From NCBI GenBank assembly GCA_964435475.1, contig CAYSZB010000007.1:5598-69597 (forward strand): a DNA stretch of 64,000 nucleotides, written 5' to 3'. Under the pieces are notes generated by a model. The model was not told where the DNA came from and did not search any database. It was given only the letters and a program-made list of their open reading frames with translations. The position numbers were made by a program, and so were the translations under genes. This DNA is from CAYSZB01 sp964435475 (GTDB taxonomy: Bacteria; Chloroflexota; Anaerolineae; Anaerolineales; Anaerolineaceae). Every line of letters begins with the position of its first letter. The first letter of the stretch is position 1. Shown here in pieces: positions 1 to 7,875 of the stretch.

Positions 1-1
1 T

Positions 2-340
2 GAAAAGGGTAAATGGAGGCAGCAAGGTGGCAGCTTCCTGATGAAAGCTTTTGCTCAGGAAGGTATTGGTAAACCTGAGGTTGAAGAGTTGAATGCCATA
101 AAGGAAATCCACAAACTCCTCAGAGCAAAGAATGTACCTGAAAGCCAGTTTCCCGGTATTCAGACTATTTTAGTCCTTCTCAATGAAAAGACTGAAATTG
201 GCGATGTGTCGAATGCGCCTTCAGAGATTGTGCATCTTCGTAAGTTGAAACTCCACATCAGGCAATATGACAGGAATTGTTCATCACCATTAAGTGAAGA
301 TCAACTATTAAAGCTAAATCAGTGCTTATTGAAAGAATAA
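2..340 (+). CDS. C-terminal fragment of a possible NERD (nuclease-related) domain protein
   Basis: The reading frame is open from the left edge of the window to a TAA at 338-340, so only the last ~112 residues are visible and the true start lies outside. An internal ATG at 41 has no convincing ribosome-binding site and is probably not the start. The visible part has a beta-strand-like segment (IQTILVLLNEKTEI) followed by a stretch ending in a helical region (IVHLRKLKLHIRQY). That order resembles the tail of nuclease-related-domain proteins, where a conserved strand precedes a 'pvv.v..L..fl' segment. The assignment is weak because the catalytic region is missing. The gene converges on rluB, with 15 bp between stop codons and no obvious hairpin. 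Confidence 0.45.
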   Translation, partial: EKGKWRQQGGSFLMKAFAQEGIGKPEVEELNAIKEIHKLLRAKNVPESQFPGIQTILVLLNEKTEIGDVSNAPSEIVHLRKLKLHIRQYDRNCSSPLSEDQLLKLNQCLLKE

Positions 341-355
341 GATTTCTTCAGGGTT

Positions 356-1081
356 TTACTTCAGATCTACGTAATTTCTAAGGGTTCTGATTTCTTTTTC
401 TGTTAGGTAGCGCCATTCACCTGGTTTCAGACTGCCTAAACGCAGGGTACCGATCCGTACCCTGCTAATTTTTGATACAGGCAATCCTATCCTCGATCCG
501 GTCCTGCGTATCTGGCGTTTCTTTCCCTCATTCAGGACTATTCTCAACCAGGTACCTTTGTTGACCTTGGATATCACTTCAACTTTGGCAGGCATGGTTC
601 GATAACCATCTTCCAGGACGACCCCCCTCCTCCAGATCTCAAGTTGTTCCTGGTCAGGTTCAGTTATCACAAATACTTCATATTCCTTATCATGCATGTA
701 CCGTGGATGAGTTAACCTGTTCGCCAATTCCCCGTCATTGGTCATTAGAATTAAACCTTCACTGTCCAGGTCTAACCGCCCCACTGCGAATAAATGCTCA
801 CTTAGGTCTATGAGATCATGCACGCTGGGCTTCGGGTGGCTTGGATCAAGGTCGGATAAATAACCTGTTGGTTTATTGAGCGCGATGTATATCTTTTTTT
901 GTTCTCTGGTGATCTTTTTGTTATCTACGCGGATATCATCAGAAGAGATATCTGCTTTATCGCCAAGGTGAATTAACCTGCCATTTACCTGGACTCGTCC
1001 ATCTGCAATGATCTGTTCACAGGCTCTTCTTGAGCCATAACCTGCCGCTGCCAAAATTTTCTGTACCCGTTCCGCTGCCAT
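356..1081 (-). CDS. rluB: rRNA pseudouridine synthase, RsuA/RluB family
   Basis: This is a 241-residue protein of the RsuA/RluB/E/F family, which isomerises a single uridine in rRNA (RluB acts on 23S rRNA helix 89). An N-terminal S4 RNA-binding domain (about residues 4-50, with GYGSRRACEQII) is followed by the catalytic core. The family motif GRLDLDSEGL is at 101-110, with the nucleophilic Asp at 104, and a basic RRTGSRIGLPV-type segment lies near residue 190. The start overlaps the scpB stop by one base (TAATG), so the two are translationally coupled. The scpB-rluB order is a widespread arrangement. Which exact uridine is modified cannot be read from sequence alone. Confidence 0.93.
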   Translation of the reverse strand: MAAERVQKILAAAGYGSRRACEQIIADGRVQVNGRLIHLGDKADISSDDIRVDNKKITREQKKIYIALNKPTGYLSDLDPSHPKPSVHDLIDLSEHLFAVGRLDLDSEGLILMTNDGELANRLTHPRYMHDKEYEVFVITEPDQEQLEIWRRGVVLEDGYRTMPAKVEVISKVNKGTWLRIVLNEGKKRQIRRTGSRIGLPVSKISRVRIGTLRLGSLKPGEWRYLTEKEIRTLRNYVDLK

Positions 1082-1671
1082 TAGCCTTTTAATATCCTTC
1101 TCTCGGTTCCATTTTCTTTTAATTGTTCAGTAATTGCCTCCAGGTCGACTGGAGGTAACTGATCGATCGTATCCAAGCCAAAATGTTGCAGGAATTCGGA
1201 TGTTACGCCATACAGGATCGGTCTGCCCGGTGCCTCTGACCTTCCGAGTTCCTCGATCAGCCCTTTTGATAATAAACTGCGAATTACGCCATCGCTGTTT
1301 ACGCCTCGAATACGATCCACTTCAGGTCTGGTGGTTGGCTGATGGTAGGCAATGATCGCCAGGGCTTCAAGTGCTGGTTGCGTTACCCGCGCTGAAACCT
1401 CCAGGCCAATGAATTTTTCCACCAGATCGGCATTTTCGGATGCTGTGGTCAGCTGGTACCGGTCATCTATTCTTTGCAACCGGATCCCATGGTGCGATTC
1501 ATAATGATCTTTTAGCATCTCAAGCAATTCTGAAATTTCTTCCTCAGTTATTTTTAAAGACGAAGACAATTGATACACACTGCTTGGCCCGGATGCTGCA
1601 AAGAGAAGGCTTTCGAGTTGCATTATGGATGTCCAATTGCCATCTTTTTTTTCGTCATTAAATTCACTCAT
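1081..1671 (-). CDS. scpB: segregation and condensation protein B
   Basis: ScpB is the winged-helix kleisin partner that bridges ScpA and the SMC ATPase in chromosome condensation. The 196-residue length and the tandem winged-helix organisation fit. The family-typical core is present at about 100-165: ALAIIAYHQPTTRPEVDRIRG, then IRSLLSKGLIEELGRSEAPGRP and LYGVTSEFLQHFG. The N-terminus (about 25 residues) and the C-terminus are variable. scpA, usually directly upstream, is not here: the upstream neighbour is the divergent GtrA gene, so scpA and scpB are split in this genome. The gene has its own promoter-like -10 and is coupled to rluB. Confidence 0.93.
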   Translation of the reverse strand: MSEFNDEKKDGNWTSIMQLESLLFAASGPSSVYQLSSSLKITEEEISELLEMLKDHYESHHGIRLQRIDDRYQLTTASENADLVEKFIGLEVSARVTQPALEALAIIAYHQPTTRPEVDRIRGVNSDGVIRSLLSKGLIEELGRSEAPGRPILYGVTSEFLQHFGLDTIDQLPPVDLEAITEQLKENGTERRILKG

Positions 1672-1705
1672 GCTATAATTTCCTCTGCATTTAATTAACC
1701 CAGCG

Positions 1706-1711
1706 ATTATA
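1706..1711 (-). promoter_or_regulatory. -10 element for scpB-rluB
   Basis: On the minus strand a perfect TATAAT, preceded by TAGTG, lies 34 bp upstream of the scpB ATG. No strong -35 hexamer is seen 17 bp further upstream. The element sits in the short divergent region shared with gtrA. Confidence 0.45.
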
Positions 1712-1745
1712 CACTAGTAATTAATGATACTATTTTACTTTTATT

Positions 1746-2210
1746 ATGTTATTCACACAAAAATCTGAAAGAACTCGCTTTGCAAAGTTTCTTGTCGTCG
1801 GCGCGATCAGTTCAGTGATCGATTTTGGCTTCATGAACTTGTTCTTAAGCGTTTTCAAACTACCTTTGATTATTTCTCAGGCCTTTTCCTTCATAATTGC
1901 CGTATTGGGCAGCTTCTTGATGAATCGGTTCTGGATATATCGGGATTCGCGATCAAGGAACCCATTCATCCAACTCTCTCAGTTTGTACTTATCAACTTG
2001 GTAGGGATTGGCATTCGTTCTCTTCTTATCCCGCTCTTCCATAAGTTACTCCTCCCTGTGCTTCTAAATGTTTTAGATTGGGATGACAAATTATTAACCC
2101 TCTTCAGTCAGAATTTATCTTTAGCCATTGTCATCGGTATTGTTTTACTGTGGAACTTTTTTGCCAATAGGTATTGGACTTATTCTGATGTTAGAATCGG
2201 GACTGGTTAA
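1746..2210 (+). CDS. GtrA-like small membrane protein
   Basis: This 154-residue protein has four predicted transmembrane helices and the GtrA family pattern. The N-terminus contains RFAKFLVVGAISSVIDFGFMNL, the middle NRFWIYRD, and the C-terminus LLWNFFANRYWTYSD. The paired 'N-R-x-W-x-Y' motifs after helices 2 and 4 are typical. GtrA-type proteins are thought to help flip or position polyprenyl-linked sugars for cell-surface glycosylation. No ribosome-binding site precedes the ATG, and a GATACT -10-like element sits about 20 bp upstream, so the mRNA may be nearly leaderless. A GT87-like membrane glycosyltransferase lies 2.5 kb away but not in the same operon. Confidence 0.85.
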   Translation: MLFTQKSERTRFAKFLVVGAISSVIDFGFMNLFLSVFKLPLIISQAFSFIIAVLGSFLMNRFWIYRDSRSRNPFIQLSQFVLINLVGIGIRSLLIPLFHKLLLPVLLNVLDWDDKLLTLFSQNLSLAIVIGIVLLWNFFANRYWTYSDVRIGTG

Positions 2211-2405
2211 TTCTATGAAGAAATTTATTATTCGGTGTAACAACTTCTTTCGGAAGTTTTTCCTAAGCGATAATTTCAATTCTTCGATTAAAGTACACCT
2301 GCGGATCCCGCTTCAAAGATTAACTTCAAATCCGATGATTATGTCATATTCAAAATTACATCTATTTCCTAATGTTATAGATTTACACTTCGGGAGTTCC
2401 GTGCA

Positions 2406-2981
2406 ATGGGCACATTAAGGGTAGTTTCCGGGTCAGCAAGGGGCTTACGCTTGAAGACAGTTCCTGGCGACTCAACCCGTCCCATTACTGACCAGGTGAA
2501 GGAAGCTTTGTTTAATATTCTTGGGAATTGGATCGAAGGCACGATAATCCTTGACCTGTTTGGTGGCACCGGTGCAGTTGGCATCGAAGCGTTAAGTCGT
2601 GGCGCAGATTTTGTGACCTTTATTGATATTAACAATCAGGCGGCCAGGACGATCAAAGATAACCTGGCCACGACCGGTTTTGTTGAATTCTCTGAAGTTA
2701 TTAAGCAGGACGCCTTTGCTTATTTAAAGAATACTGGCAGAAAAACGTATGACCTGGTCTATATTGCTCCCCCCCAATACAAGAAATTATGGATCACCGC
2801 CTTAAAATTGATCGATGATGATCCGGACTGGCTGTCAGATGATGGACTTCTAATCCTTCAGATAAATCCGCTCGAATGGGAAGATGTCGAGCTAATAAGT
2901 TTTTATGAGACTCGACGAAAGAAATATGGTGATACTGAGTTGATCTTTTTTAAGAAGATATTACCCGAAGTGGATCTTTAA
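2406..2981 (+). CDS. rsmD: 16S rRNA (guanine966-N2)-methyltransferase RsmD
   Basis: This is an SAM-dependent Rossmann-fold methyltransferase that modifies G966 of 16S rRNA in the 30S subunit. The N-terminal RsmD signature is clear (GTLRVVSGSARGLRL, then TRPITDQVKEALFNIL). The SAM-binding motif I (ILDLFGGTGAVGIEALSRGA) starts near residue 48. The catalytic motif IV, usually (D/N)PP(Y/F), reads IAPPQYKKLW here, so the acidic first residue is Ala; the PP and the aromatic residue remain. A 195-bp region without a gene precedes it. The last 21 bp overlap the 3' end of the convergent Nudix gene. Confidence 0.9.
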   Translation: MGTLRVVSGSARGLRLKTVPGDSTRPITDQVKEALFNILGNWIEGTIILDLFGGTGAVGIEALSRGADFVTFIDINNQAARTIKDNLATTGFVEFSEVIKQDAFAYLKNTGRKTYDLVYIAPPQYKKLWITALKLIDDDPDWLSDDGLLILQINPLEWEDVELISFYETRRKKYGDTELIFFKKILPEVDL

Positions 2982-3464
2982 TTTCCCTTTTTCATCGAAT
3001 GAATATAAAGCAAAAAATGGTTCATCGCCTTCTTTATGTGCCGTCACCTTGTGGTGCAGTATCTTTAGGTCATCTACACAAGAAATGTTTTCAATCTCAT
3101 CAGGTGAGAACCAGGCAATTACTCCCTCATCTGAAGGGTTCACCCTCTCCCCTTGAAAATATCCTTTGAACACAAAAAGTTGAATTCCAGGCGTTTTACC
3201 TGTGTCAACCGTCACCATGCCACACAGGCTTAATGGATTGCCATAAATGCCTGTTTCCTCAAATAATTCTCGTTTCGCTGCAGTGGATATATCCTCACCT
3301 CTTTCTACATGTCCCCCGATGGCATTCCACAATCCCTTCCATGTGGAATGCGCACCTTCCCCCTTGATCAGCAGCACTTTTTTCTCAGAATTAAAAATAA
3401 AGATCAATGTCCTCGGAACAAGACTATAACTTTCTGGTCTAATTTTTTGATCTTTAGATTGCAT
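2961..3464 (-). CDS. Nudix hydrolase
   Basis: This 167-residue protein has a complete Nudix box from G51 to I73 (pattern G-x5-E-x7-REUxEExGU, with REL-F-EE-TGI). It should therefore hydrolyse a nucleoside-diphosphate-linked substrate with Mg2+. The order of strands around the box and the 'GLWNAIGGHVERGE' entry resemble MutT/DGTP-type members, but the substrate cannot be assigned. It lies downstream of the PPi-phosphofructokinase gene on the same strand, beyond a 13-bp hairpin. Its 3' end overlaps rsmD by 21 bp. Confidence 0.88.
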   Translation of the reverse strand: MQSKDQKIRPESYSLVPRTLIFIFNSEKKVLLIKGEGAHSTWKGLWNAIGGHVERGEDISTAAKRELFEETGIYGNPLSLCGMVTVDTGKTPGIQLFVFKGYFQGERVNPSDEGVIAWFSPDEIENISCVDDLKILHHKVTAHKEGDEPFFALYSFDEKGKLKIHFG

Positions 3465-3480
3465 ATTATTCCATGAAACG

Positions 3481-3511
3481 ACTCATGCAAAGGTTGGTCC
3501 TTTGCATGAGT
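3481..3511 (-). terminator. 13-bp perfect hairpin between pfp and the Nudix gene
   Basis: A perfect inverted repeat has arms ACTCATGCAAAGG (3481-3493) and CCTTTGCATGAGT (3499-3511) with a 5-nt loop. It lies just downstream of the pfp stop (3525) and just upstream of the Nudix start (3464). No T-run follows on either strand, so it may be a factor-dependent terminator, an mRNA processing or stability hairpin, or an attenuator for the Nudix gene. Confidence 0.5.
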
Positions 3512-3524
3512 TGTTATCCATAAA

Positions 3525-4697
3525 TCATCCCAATAACATGGGTAGACCCAGGAAATTCTTTACCTTGGGTCGGTAATTCTCTTTATCATAAAACGCGTCC
3601 ACATTGACAAATTTCTTGGCGGACAAAATATATTCCAAGGGTACGGTGGTATATTTTCCATCCTGTAATGCCACCATCTTTCCAAAATCCTTGGCAACCG
3701 TTAGCTGCATTGCCAGGTTTCCAAAACCCGTGGCGACCATGCGGTCCAGCGAATCAGGCACACCACAACGCATAAGATAAGCTAGTTTGATGAACATTGT
3801 GTTCTGATCGGTATAGTACTTGATCTTTTCCGATACCAGTTCTCCAATTCCGCCCAACTTTCTGTGTCCATAAGCATCTTCTGGGCCTGTCTCAATGATT
3901 TGCCCGCCTTCTGCATATGCCCCTTCAGAAATAGTCATGATGGCATATCCTGCAGGGTTTTTCCTTTTATCCTCGTATAAGAAACTGGCCAACTTTTCCA
4001 TGTTGAACGGAACCTCTGAAATAATAGTTCGATCCACATAGGATAAATACGATGCCAATAAACTGGTTTCTCCCGAATTCCTTCCGAAAAGTTCAATGAC
4101 ACCAATCCGTTCATGCGAACCGATTGAGGTCCTTAGATCAGTGATCATCGAAACCGTTCTGGTTATGGCAGTCGAAAAACCGATGCAGTAATCAGTCCCA
4201 AACACATCATTGTCCATCGTTTTGGGAATGGCAACCACTGGCATCCCTTCTTTCAGCAGCCTGACGCTGTAAGACAGGGTATCATCTCCACCGATGGTGA
4301 TCAATGAATCTACGCCCAATCTTGCTAGCACTTTTAAGACATGTTTTGTAAAATCCATGGTGCCATCAGGGGAAACCTGGACACCTAAAGATGAACCCTT
4401 TAAGAATTCAGGGACATCATCAGCTTTCACTTTCTGGGGATTGGTTCGGGATGTGTGTAAAAATGTACCTCCAGTTCGATCCACTCTTCTGACACTTTGC
4501 GCATCTAGATCCCTGATATATTTTCTATGCGTCTCCGGCTCATCGAAATCATACCAAAGCAGTCCACCCCATCCTCGCCGGATACCTACCACTTCATAAT
4601 CATTCTCCAACGCGTTTAATACAACAGCCTTGATGGCTGGGTTTAATCCAGGAACATCTCCGCCACCAGTTAAAATACCAATTCTTTTCTTCGCCAT
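3525..4697 (-). CDS. pfp: 6-phosphofructokinase, probably pyrophosphate-dependent
   Basis: This 390-residue PfkA-family enzyme phosphorylates fructose-6-phosphate in glycolysis. The phosphoryl-donor site reads GGDDT at 136-140, where ATP enzymes have GGDGS. The substrate loop reads PKTMDND at 158-164, where ATP enzymes have PGTIDND. The Asp and Lys at these two positions are the established signature of PPi-dependent (reversible) enzymes. The N-terminal GILTGGGDVPGLNPAI loop and the MITDLRTSIGSHERIGVIELFGR segment are also typical. It lies 30 bp downstream of the GT87-like gene. PPi use fits an anaerobe that saves ATP, but donor specificity is inferred from residues only. Confidence 0.88.
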   Translation of the reverse strand: MAKKRIGILTGGGDVPGLNPAIKAVVLNALENDYEVVGIRRGWGGLLWYDFDEPETHRKYIRDLDAQSVRRVDRTGGTFLHTSRTNPQKVKADDVPEFLKGSSLGVQVSPDGTMDFTKHVLKVLARLGVDSLITIGGDDTLSYSVRLLKEGMPVVAIPKTMDNDVFGTDYCIGFSTAITRTVSMITDLRTSIGSHERIGVIELFGRNSGETSLLASYLSYVDRTIISEVPFNMEKLASFLYEDKRKNPAGYAIMTISEGAYAEGGQIIETGPEDAYGHRKLGGIGELVSEKIKYYTDQNTMFIKLAYLMRCGVPDSLDRMVATGFGNLAMQLTVAKDFGKMVALQDGKYTTVPLEYILSAKKFVNVDAFYDKENYRPKVKNFLGLPMLLG

Positions 4698-4727
4698 ATT
4701 TTCTTCCTCAAGTGTGTATAAGATTAC

Positions 4728-5954
4728 TCAAAAATTCAGGTCAGGTGGTGATGGTAATTTTAATGCCCACCACCTCGTCCATAGCAAGCCCAAAATCGTG
4801 ATTAAGGGCATCAGCAGCAGGTTGGCTGAAGGTTCAACAATGAACCAGTCCCCTTTTGACTGAAATATTAGCCAATTGGCAGCTACAAGCCCTAGAATCA
4901 AGAGCCAACTCAATATTTTACCAACAATTTTCCATCTTTCAACAAGAAAGCGCAGGAAAAAGAAAAATCCGGGGATTAATATGAACATGGTTGAAGGTTT
5001 TGAAAACACATTTAGCAGGTAAACAATGACCAGCGTCAGGCATATTTTCCAAACAAAAACTCTTCCTGCTTTGCCGAAAGCACCGAACCACTCCAGGAGC
5101 AAGTAAATGACTAGTCCCAGGTGAAGGATGACGTCGATGACCTGGTTAGCGCCTTTGAAAGCGGTAGAAATACGCATCAGGGGTGTCGCAACCCAATCAA
5201 ATCCCGGGTAGTTTTTAATGATTACCGCCAGCCACTCAGGAAACCAATTCCCAAATAGTAACAAAGAAGTCACGAAGAGGAAAAGAATACCTGCTAAATA
5301 GCTCCAGATTAGCGCATAATTATGACGCGAGATGCTCCAGGCAATCAACAGGATAACAATGATCAATCCAAATTCATTTGAAAAGCTTGCCAATGCCAGG
5401 ATTAAGCCGGCAGTTGTCTCTTGCTTTATTTGCACCAGGTAAATTGATAACAGAAATAACAGGATGGATAAAATGATCGGATCCCCGAAAAGGACAGCCC
5501 GAAGCCCGAAAGTCGAGCCCAATCCCAGCAAGATAAGAATTGCTTTTTCAATTTTCGAGATCTTCCACCCGGTTAACTTAAGGCTGATCAGTACGATAAA
5601 TATGATCGAGATCTCGATTATGCACTGCCACACCGCCCTGGCGAGGTCAAATTGGAGAAGCGAGATCGGCAGGAAAAGAAGTGTGAAGTACACAGGCTCG
5701 ATCAGGTAAACATCTTCGAGGTTGGAGTTTGGGTACGCCCTGTCATCCAGTATCATTTTTGCAGTAGTAGAAACCTCGTCGGAGTAAGGAGAAATCCCCT
5801 GTCCCATCCATAGTTTTGCGGCTGAATAACGCACAGCAAATTTATCACGAATTTGAATCCTTTCAGCCAAATAATGGTTGCCATATGCCAGGGCAGCTAT
5901 ACTCAGGATGATTAATATTGATAATAAATATGGTTTAATGTTATTTCTTTTCAA
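4728..5954 (-). CDS. polytopic membrane protein, GT87/DUF2029-like mannosyltransferase family
   Basis: This 408-residue integral membrane protein has about nine to ten hydrophobic helices. After the first helix an extracytoplasmic segment reads RDKFAVRYSAAKLWMGQGISPYS, and then EPVYFTLLFLPISLL. The pattern (acidic residue, then 'Y.aa.l...G.spY' and 'P...yfp.sll') matches GT87/DUF2029 polyprenyl-phosphate-dependent glycosyltransferases. The start is a TTG at 5954 with GAGGAT eight bases upstream; no ATG is better placed. It has its own sigma-70-like promoter and is probably co-transcribed with pfp. Substrate and acceptor are unknown; it could also be another GT-C-fold family. Confidence 0.65.
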   Translation of the reverse strand: MKRNNIKPYLLSILIILSIAALAYGNHYLAERIQIRDKFAVRYSAAKLWMGQGISPYSDEVSTTAKMILDDRAYPNSNLEDVYLIEPVYFTLLFLPISLLQFDLARAVWQCIIEISIIFIVLISLKLTGWKISKIEKAILILLGLGSTFGLRAVLFGDPIILSILLFLLSIYLVQIKQETTAGLILALASFSNEFGLIIVILLIAWSISRHNYALIWSYLAGILFLFVTSLLLFGNWFPEWLAVIIKNYPGFDWVATPLMRISTAFKGANQVIDVILHLGLVIYLLLEWFGAFGKAGRVFVWKICLTLVIVYLLNVFSKPSTMFILIPGFFFFLRFLVERWKIVGKILSWLLILGLVAANWLIFQSKGDWFIVEPSANLLLMPLITILGLLWTRWWALKLPSPPDLNF

Positions 5955-5979
5955 AATAAATCCTCAAGATTGATTGGTC

Positions 5980-6008
5980 ATTTTACCTTTATTGCACTGA
6001 CTGGTCAA
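5980..6008 (-). promoter_or_regulatory. sigma-70-type promoter for the GT87-like gene
   Basis: On the minus strand TTGACC (6008-6003), a 17-bp spacer and TAAAAT (5985-5980) precede the TTG start by about 25 bp. Good hexamers with ideal spacing. Confidence 0.55.
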
Positions 6009-6090
6009 ATTGCTTACAAAAATCACTATTCGCCACCAACTTTGGAATGTATCAGTTTCATTAACAAATTGTTATCATCTTTGAAACCAC

Positions 6091-6120
6091 TTGACTTTTA
6101 CTGTCAGAATGCTGTATACA
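6091..6120 (+). promoter_or_regulatory. sigma-70-type promoter for the ABC exporter operon
   Basis: TTGACT (6091-6096), an 18-bp spacer and TATACA (6115-6120) lie 43 bp upstream of the ATP-binding subunit start. The spacer and -10 share the string TCAGAATnCTGTAT with the rpoD promoter region. Confidence 0.6.
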
Positions 6121-6163
6121 TATAAAGTTGTTAATTTTTAAATATCAATATCGCGGAGCAGGT

Positions 6164-7132
6164 ATGATCAATGTCACAGGGTTGACCAAAGTTTATGGCA
6201 CGAACAAAGCCATTGAAAACTTAACATTTAATGCGGAAAAGGGAGAAATCTTGGGTTTTCTCGGGCCAAACGGAGCGGGTAAAACTACAACCATGAGGGT
6301 CCTGACTGGCTATCTTCCTCCCACTTCGGGCAAGGTCATGATCGGTGGGTTTGATATCATTGAAGAATCAATAAATGCTCGCAGGTTGATTGGATACCTT
6401 CCTGAAACTGTACCTTTATATTCTGATGTTCGTGTTTCGGAATACCTTAATTTTATGGCAGACCTGCACCATGTGGCGGATGCTGACAATAAAGTTGACC
6501 TTATCCTGGAAAAGGTAGGAATGCAGGAAAGATCTCATAGTTTCATCCACAAATTATCTAAAGGCATGCGGCAAAGGGTGGGCTTGGCACAGGCCTTGAT
6601 CCACGACCCCCAGGTTTTGATCCTGGATGAACCGACCATCGGCTTGGATCCTGCACAGATCAAGGAAGTCCGCGATATCATCAAGGAAATTGGCCAAGAT
6701 CATACTGTCTTGCTTTCTACCCACATTCTCTCCGAAGCACAACAGATTTGTGATCGGGTTTTGATTATCAATAAAGGACATATTGTTGCCGAAGATAGCC
6801 CCGAGCATCTGCAAAACCGCCTGTCCGGTGCGAGAAGAGTCACCATTTCATTTCCTGGTAATTCACAGACGGCTTTTGATTTGTTAAAATTGAAGTTTGG
6901 GTCTTCTCACCCTGCAATTATCGATGAAAATACCTTGCAGTTTGAAAACCATCCTGACCAGGATCTGCGCTCAGAGGTGATCAAACTACTGGTAAAGAAC
7001 AATATTGAATTTTCCGAGATTTTCTCTGAGTCAATTAACCTGGAAGAGATCTTCCTGCAGTTGACCAGGGAAGAAAGTTCCATACTGCCACAGGTTTCAA
7101 ATGTCACGACTTTACCTGTAAAAAAGGAATAA
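6164..7132 (+). CDS. ABC exporter ATP-binding protein, GldA-like
   Basis: This 322-residue ATPase powers an ABC-2-type exporter. Walker A is GPNGAGKTT, the Q-loop region is YLPETVPLY, the ABC signature is the variant LSKGMRQRVGLAQAL, and Walker B is VLILDEPTIGLD, followed by the switch His (LLSTHIL). A C-terminal ~100-residue extension is typical of GldA/CcmA-like subunits. The ATG at 6164 has GGAGCAGGT directly upstream; an in-frame TTG at 6128 was not chosen because it lies inside the untranslated leader. It is first in an operon with permease, GldG-like and DUF4340 genes, a set common in non-gliding bacteria and of unknown cargo. Confidence 0.9.
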   Translation: MINVTGLTKVYGTNKAIENLTFNAEKGEILGFLGPNGAGKTTTMRVLTGYLPPTSGKVMIGGFDIIEESINARRLIGYLPETVPLYSDVRVSEYLNFMADLHHVADADNKVDLILEKVGMQERSHSFIHKLSKGMRQRVGLAQALIHDPQVLILDEPTIGLDPAQIKEVRDIIKEIGQDHTVLLSTHILSEAQQICDRVLIINKGHIVAEDSPEHLQNRLSGARRVTISFPGNSQTAFDLLKLKFGSSHPAIIDENTLQFENHPDQDLRSEVIKLLVKNNIEFSEIFSESINLEEIFLQLTREESSILPQVSNVTTLPVKKE

Positions 7133-7137
7133 TCACA

Positions 7138-7875
7138 ATGCACAACATGTGGACTATCGCAAAAAAAGAGTATAAGTCATTCTTTCACACCCCTATTGCA
7201 TATGTTATCGGTGTGGTGGTATTTCTGGTTCTGGGAATATACTTCTGGCTTCAGCTGAATTATGCCATCCAGTATCAGTCATTTATTCCGGAAATTTCTA
7301 GCCTCCTGGATCTCCTCCTCTTCCCGATGTTCTTCATCTCGGTCCCTGTGTTAACTATGCGCACTCTGGCTGATGAAAATAGGGCAGGCACCCTGGAGCT
7401 GATCATGACCGCTCCGGTACGCGATTGGGAGTTGATCATTGGCAAATGGGCTGGCACTTACCTGTTCTTTTTGACGATCATCGCTTCAACCTGGATCTAT
7501 CCGCTTATTCTCAACCTCCTGGTCGACCCAGGTATTGACCAAACTCTCTTGATCGCCAACTATCTTGGATTGTGCCTTTTTTCATCAGCCCTCACCGCAA
7601 TTGGTGTCTTTGTTTCTTCACTGTATAAGAACCAAATTGCAGCTTTGCTAACATCGTTAGGTGTGATCATCCTGTTATGGATAATATCCTCACCTGCCCA
7701 ATTTATGACTGGTTTTGGAGCTGACCTTCTGAATTACCTGAGTATTACCAATCATTATTATGAAACCTTCCGCTCCGGGATAATCGATGTCAAGGATATC
7801 ATTTACTATCTAAGCTTGACCTTTCTTGCACTTTTTCTGGCCACGAGAGCCATTGAAGCAAGGAGATGGAAATAA
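7138..7875 (+). CDS. ABC-2 type permease, GldF-like
   Basis: This 245-residue, six-helix permease is the membrane partner of the preceding ATPase. It begins with the amphipathic MWTIAKKEYKSFFHTPIAYVIG segment typical of ABC-2/GldF proteins. The DENRAGTLELIMTAPVRDWELIIGKW coupling-helix motif is at about 80-105. The gene starts 5 bp after the ATPase stop and its stop (TAA) overlaps the next start by one base. Whether it exports a lipid, polysaccharide or peptide is not visible. Confidence 0.9.
   Translation: MHNMWTIAKKEYKSFFHTPIAYVIGVVVFLVLGIYFWLQLNYAIQYQSFIPEISSLLDLLLFPMFFISVPVLTMRTLADENRAGTLELIMTAPVRDWELIIGKWAGTYLFFLTIIASTWIYPLILNLLVDPGIDQTLLIANYLGLCLFSSALTAIGVFVSSLYKNQIAALLTSLGVIILLWIISSPAQFMTGFGADLLNYLSITNHYYETFRSGIIDVKDIIYYLSLTFLALFLATRAIEARRWK

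Noticed and set aside
2128..2418. Possible small gene between gtrA and rsmD
   Set aside because: It overlaps the gtrA 3' end in another frame, has no recognisable protein features or ribosome-binding site; the 195-bp gap shows nothing convincing.
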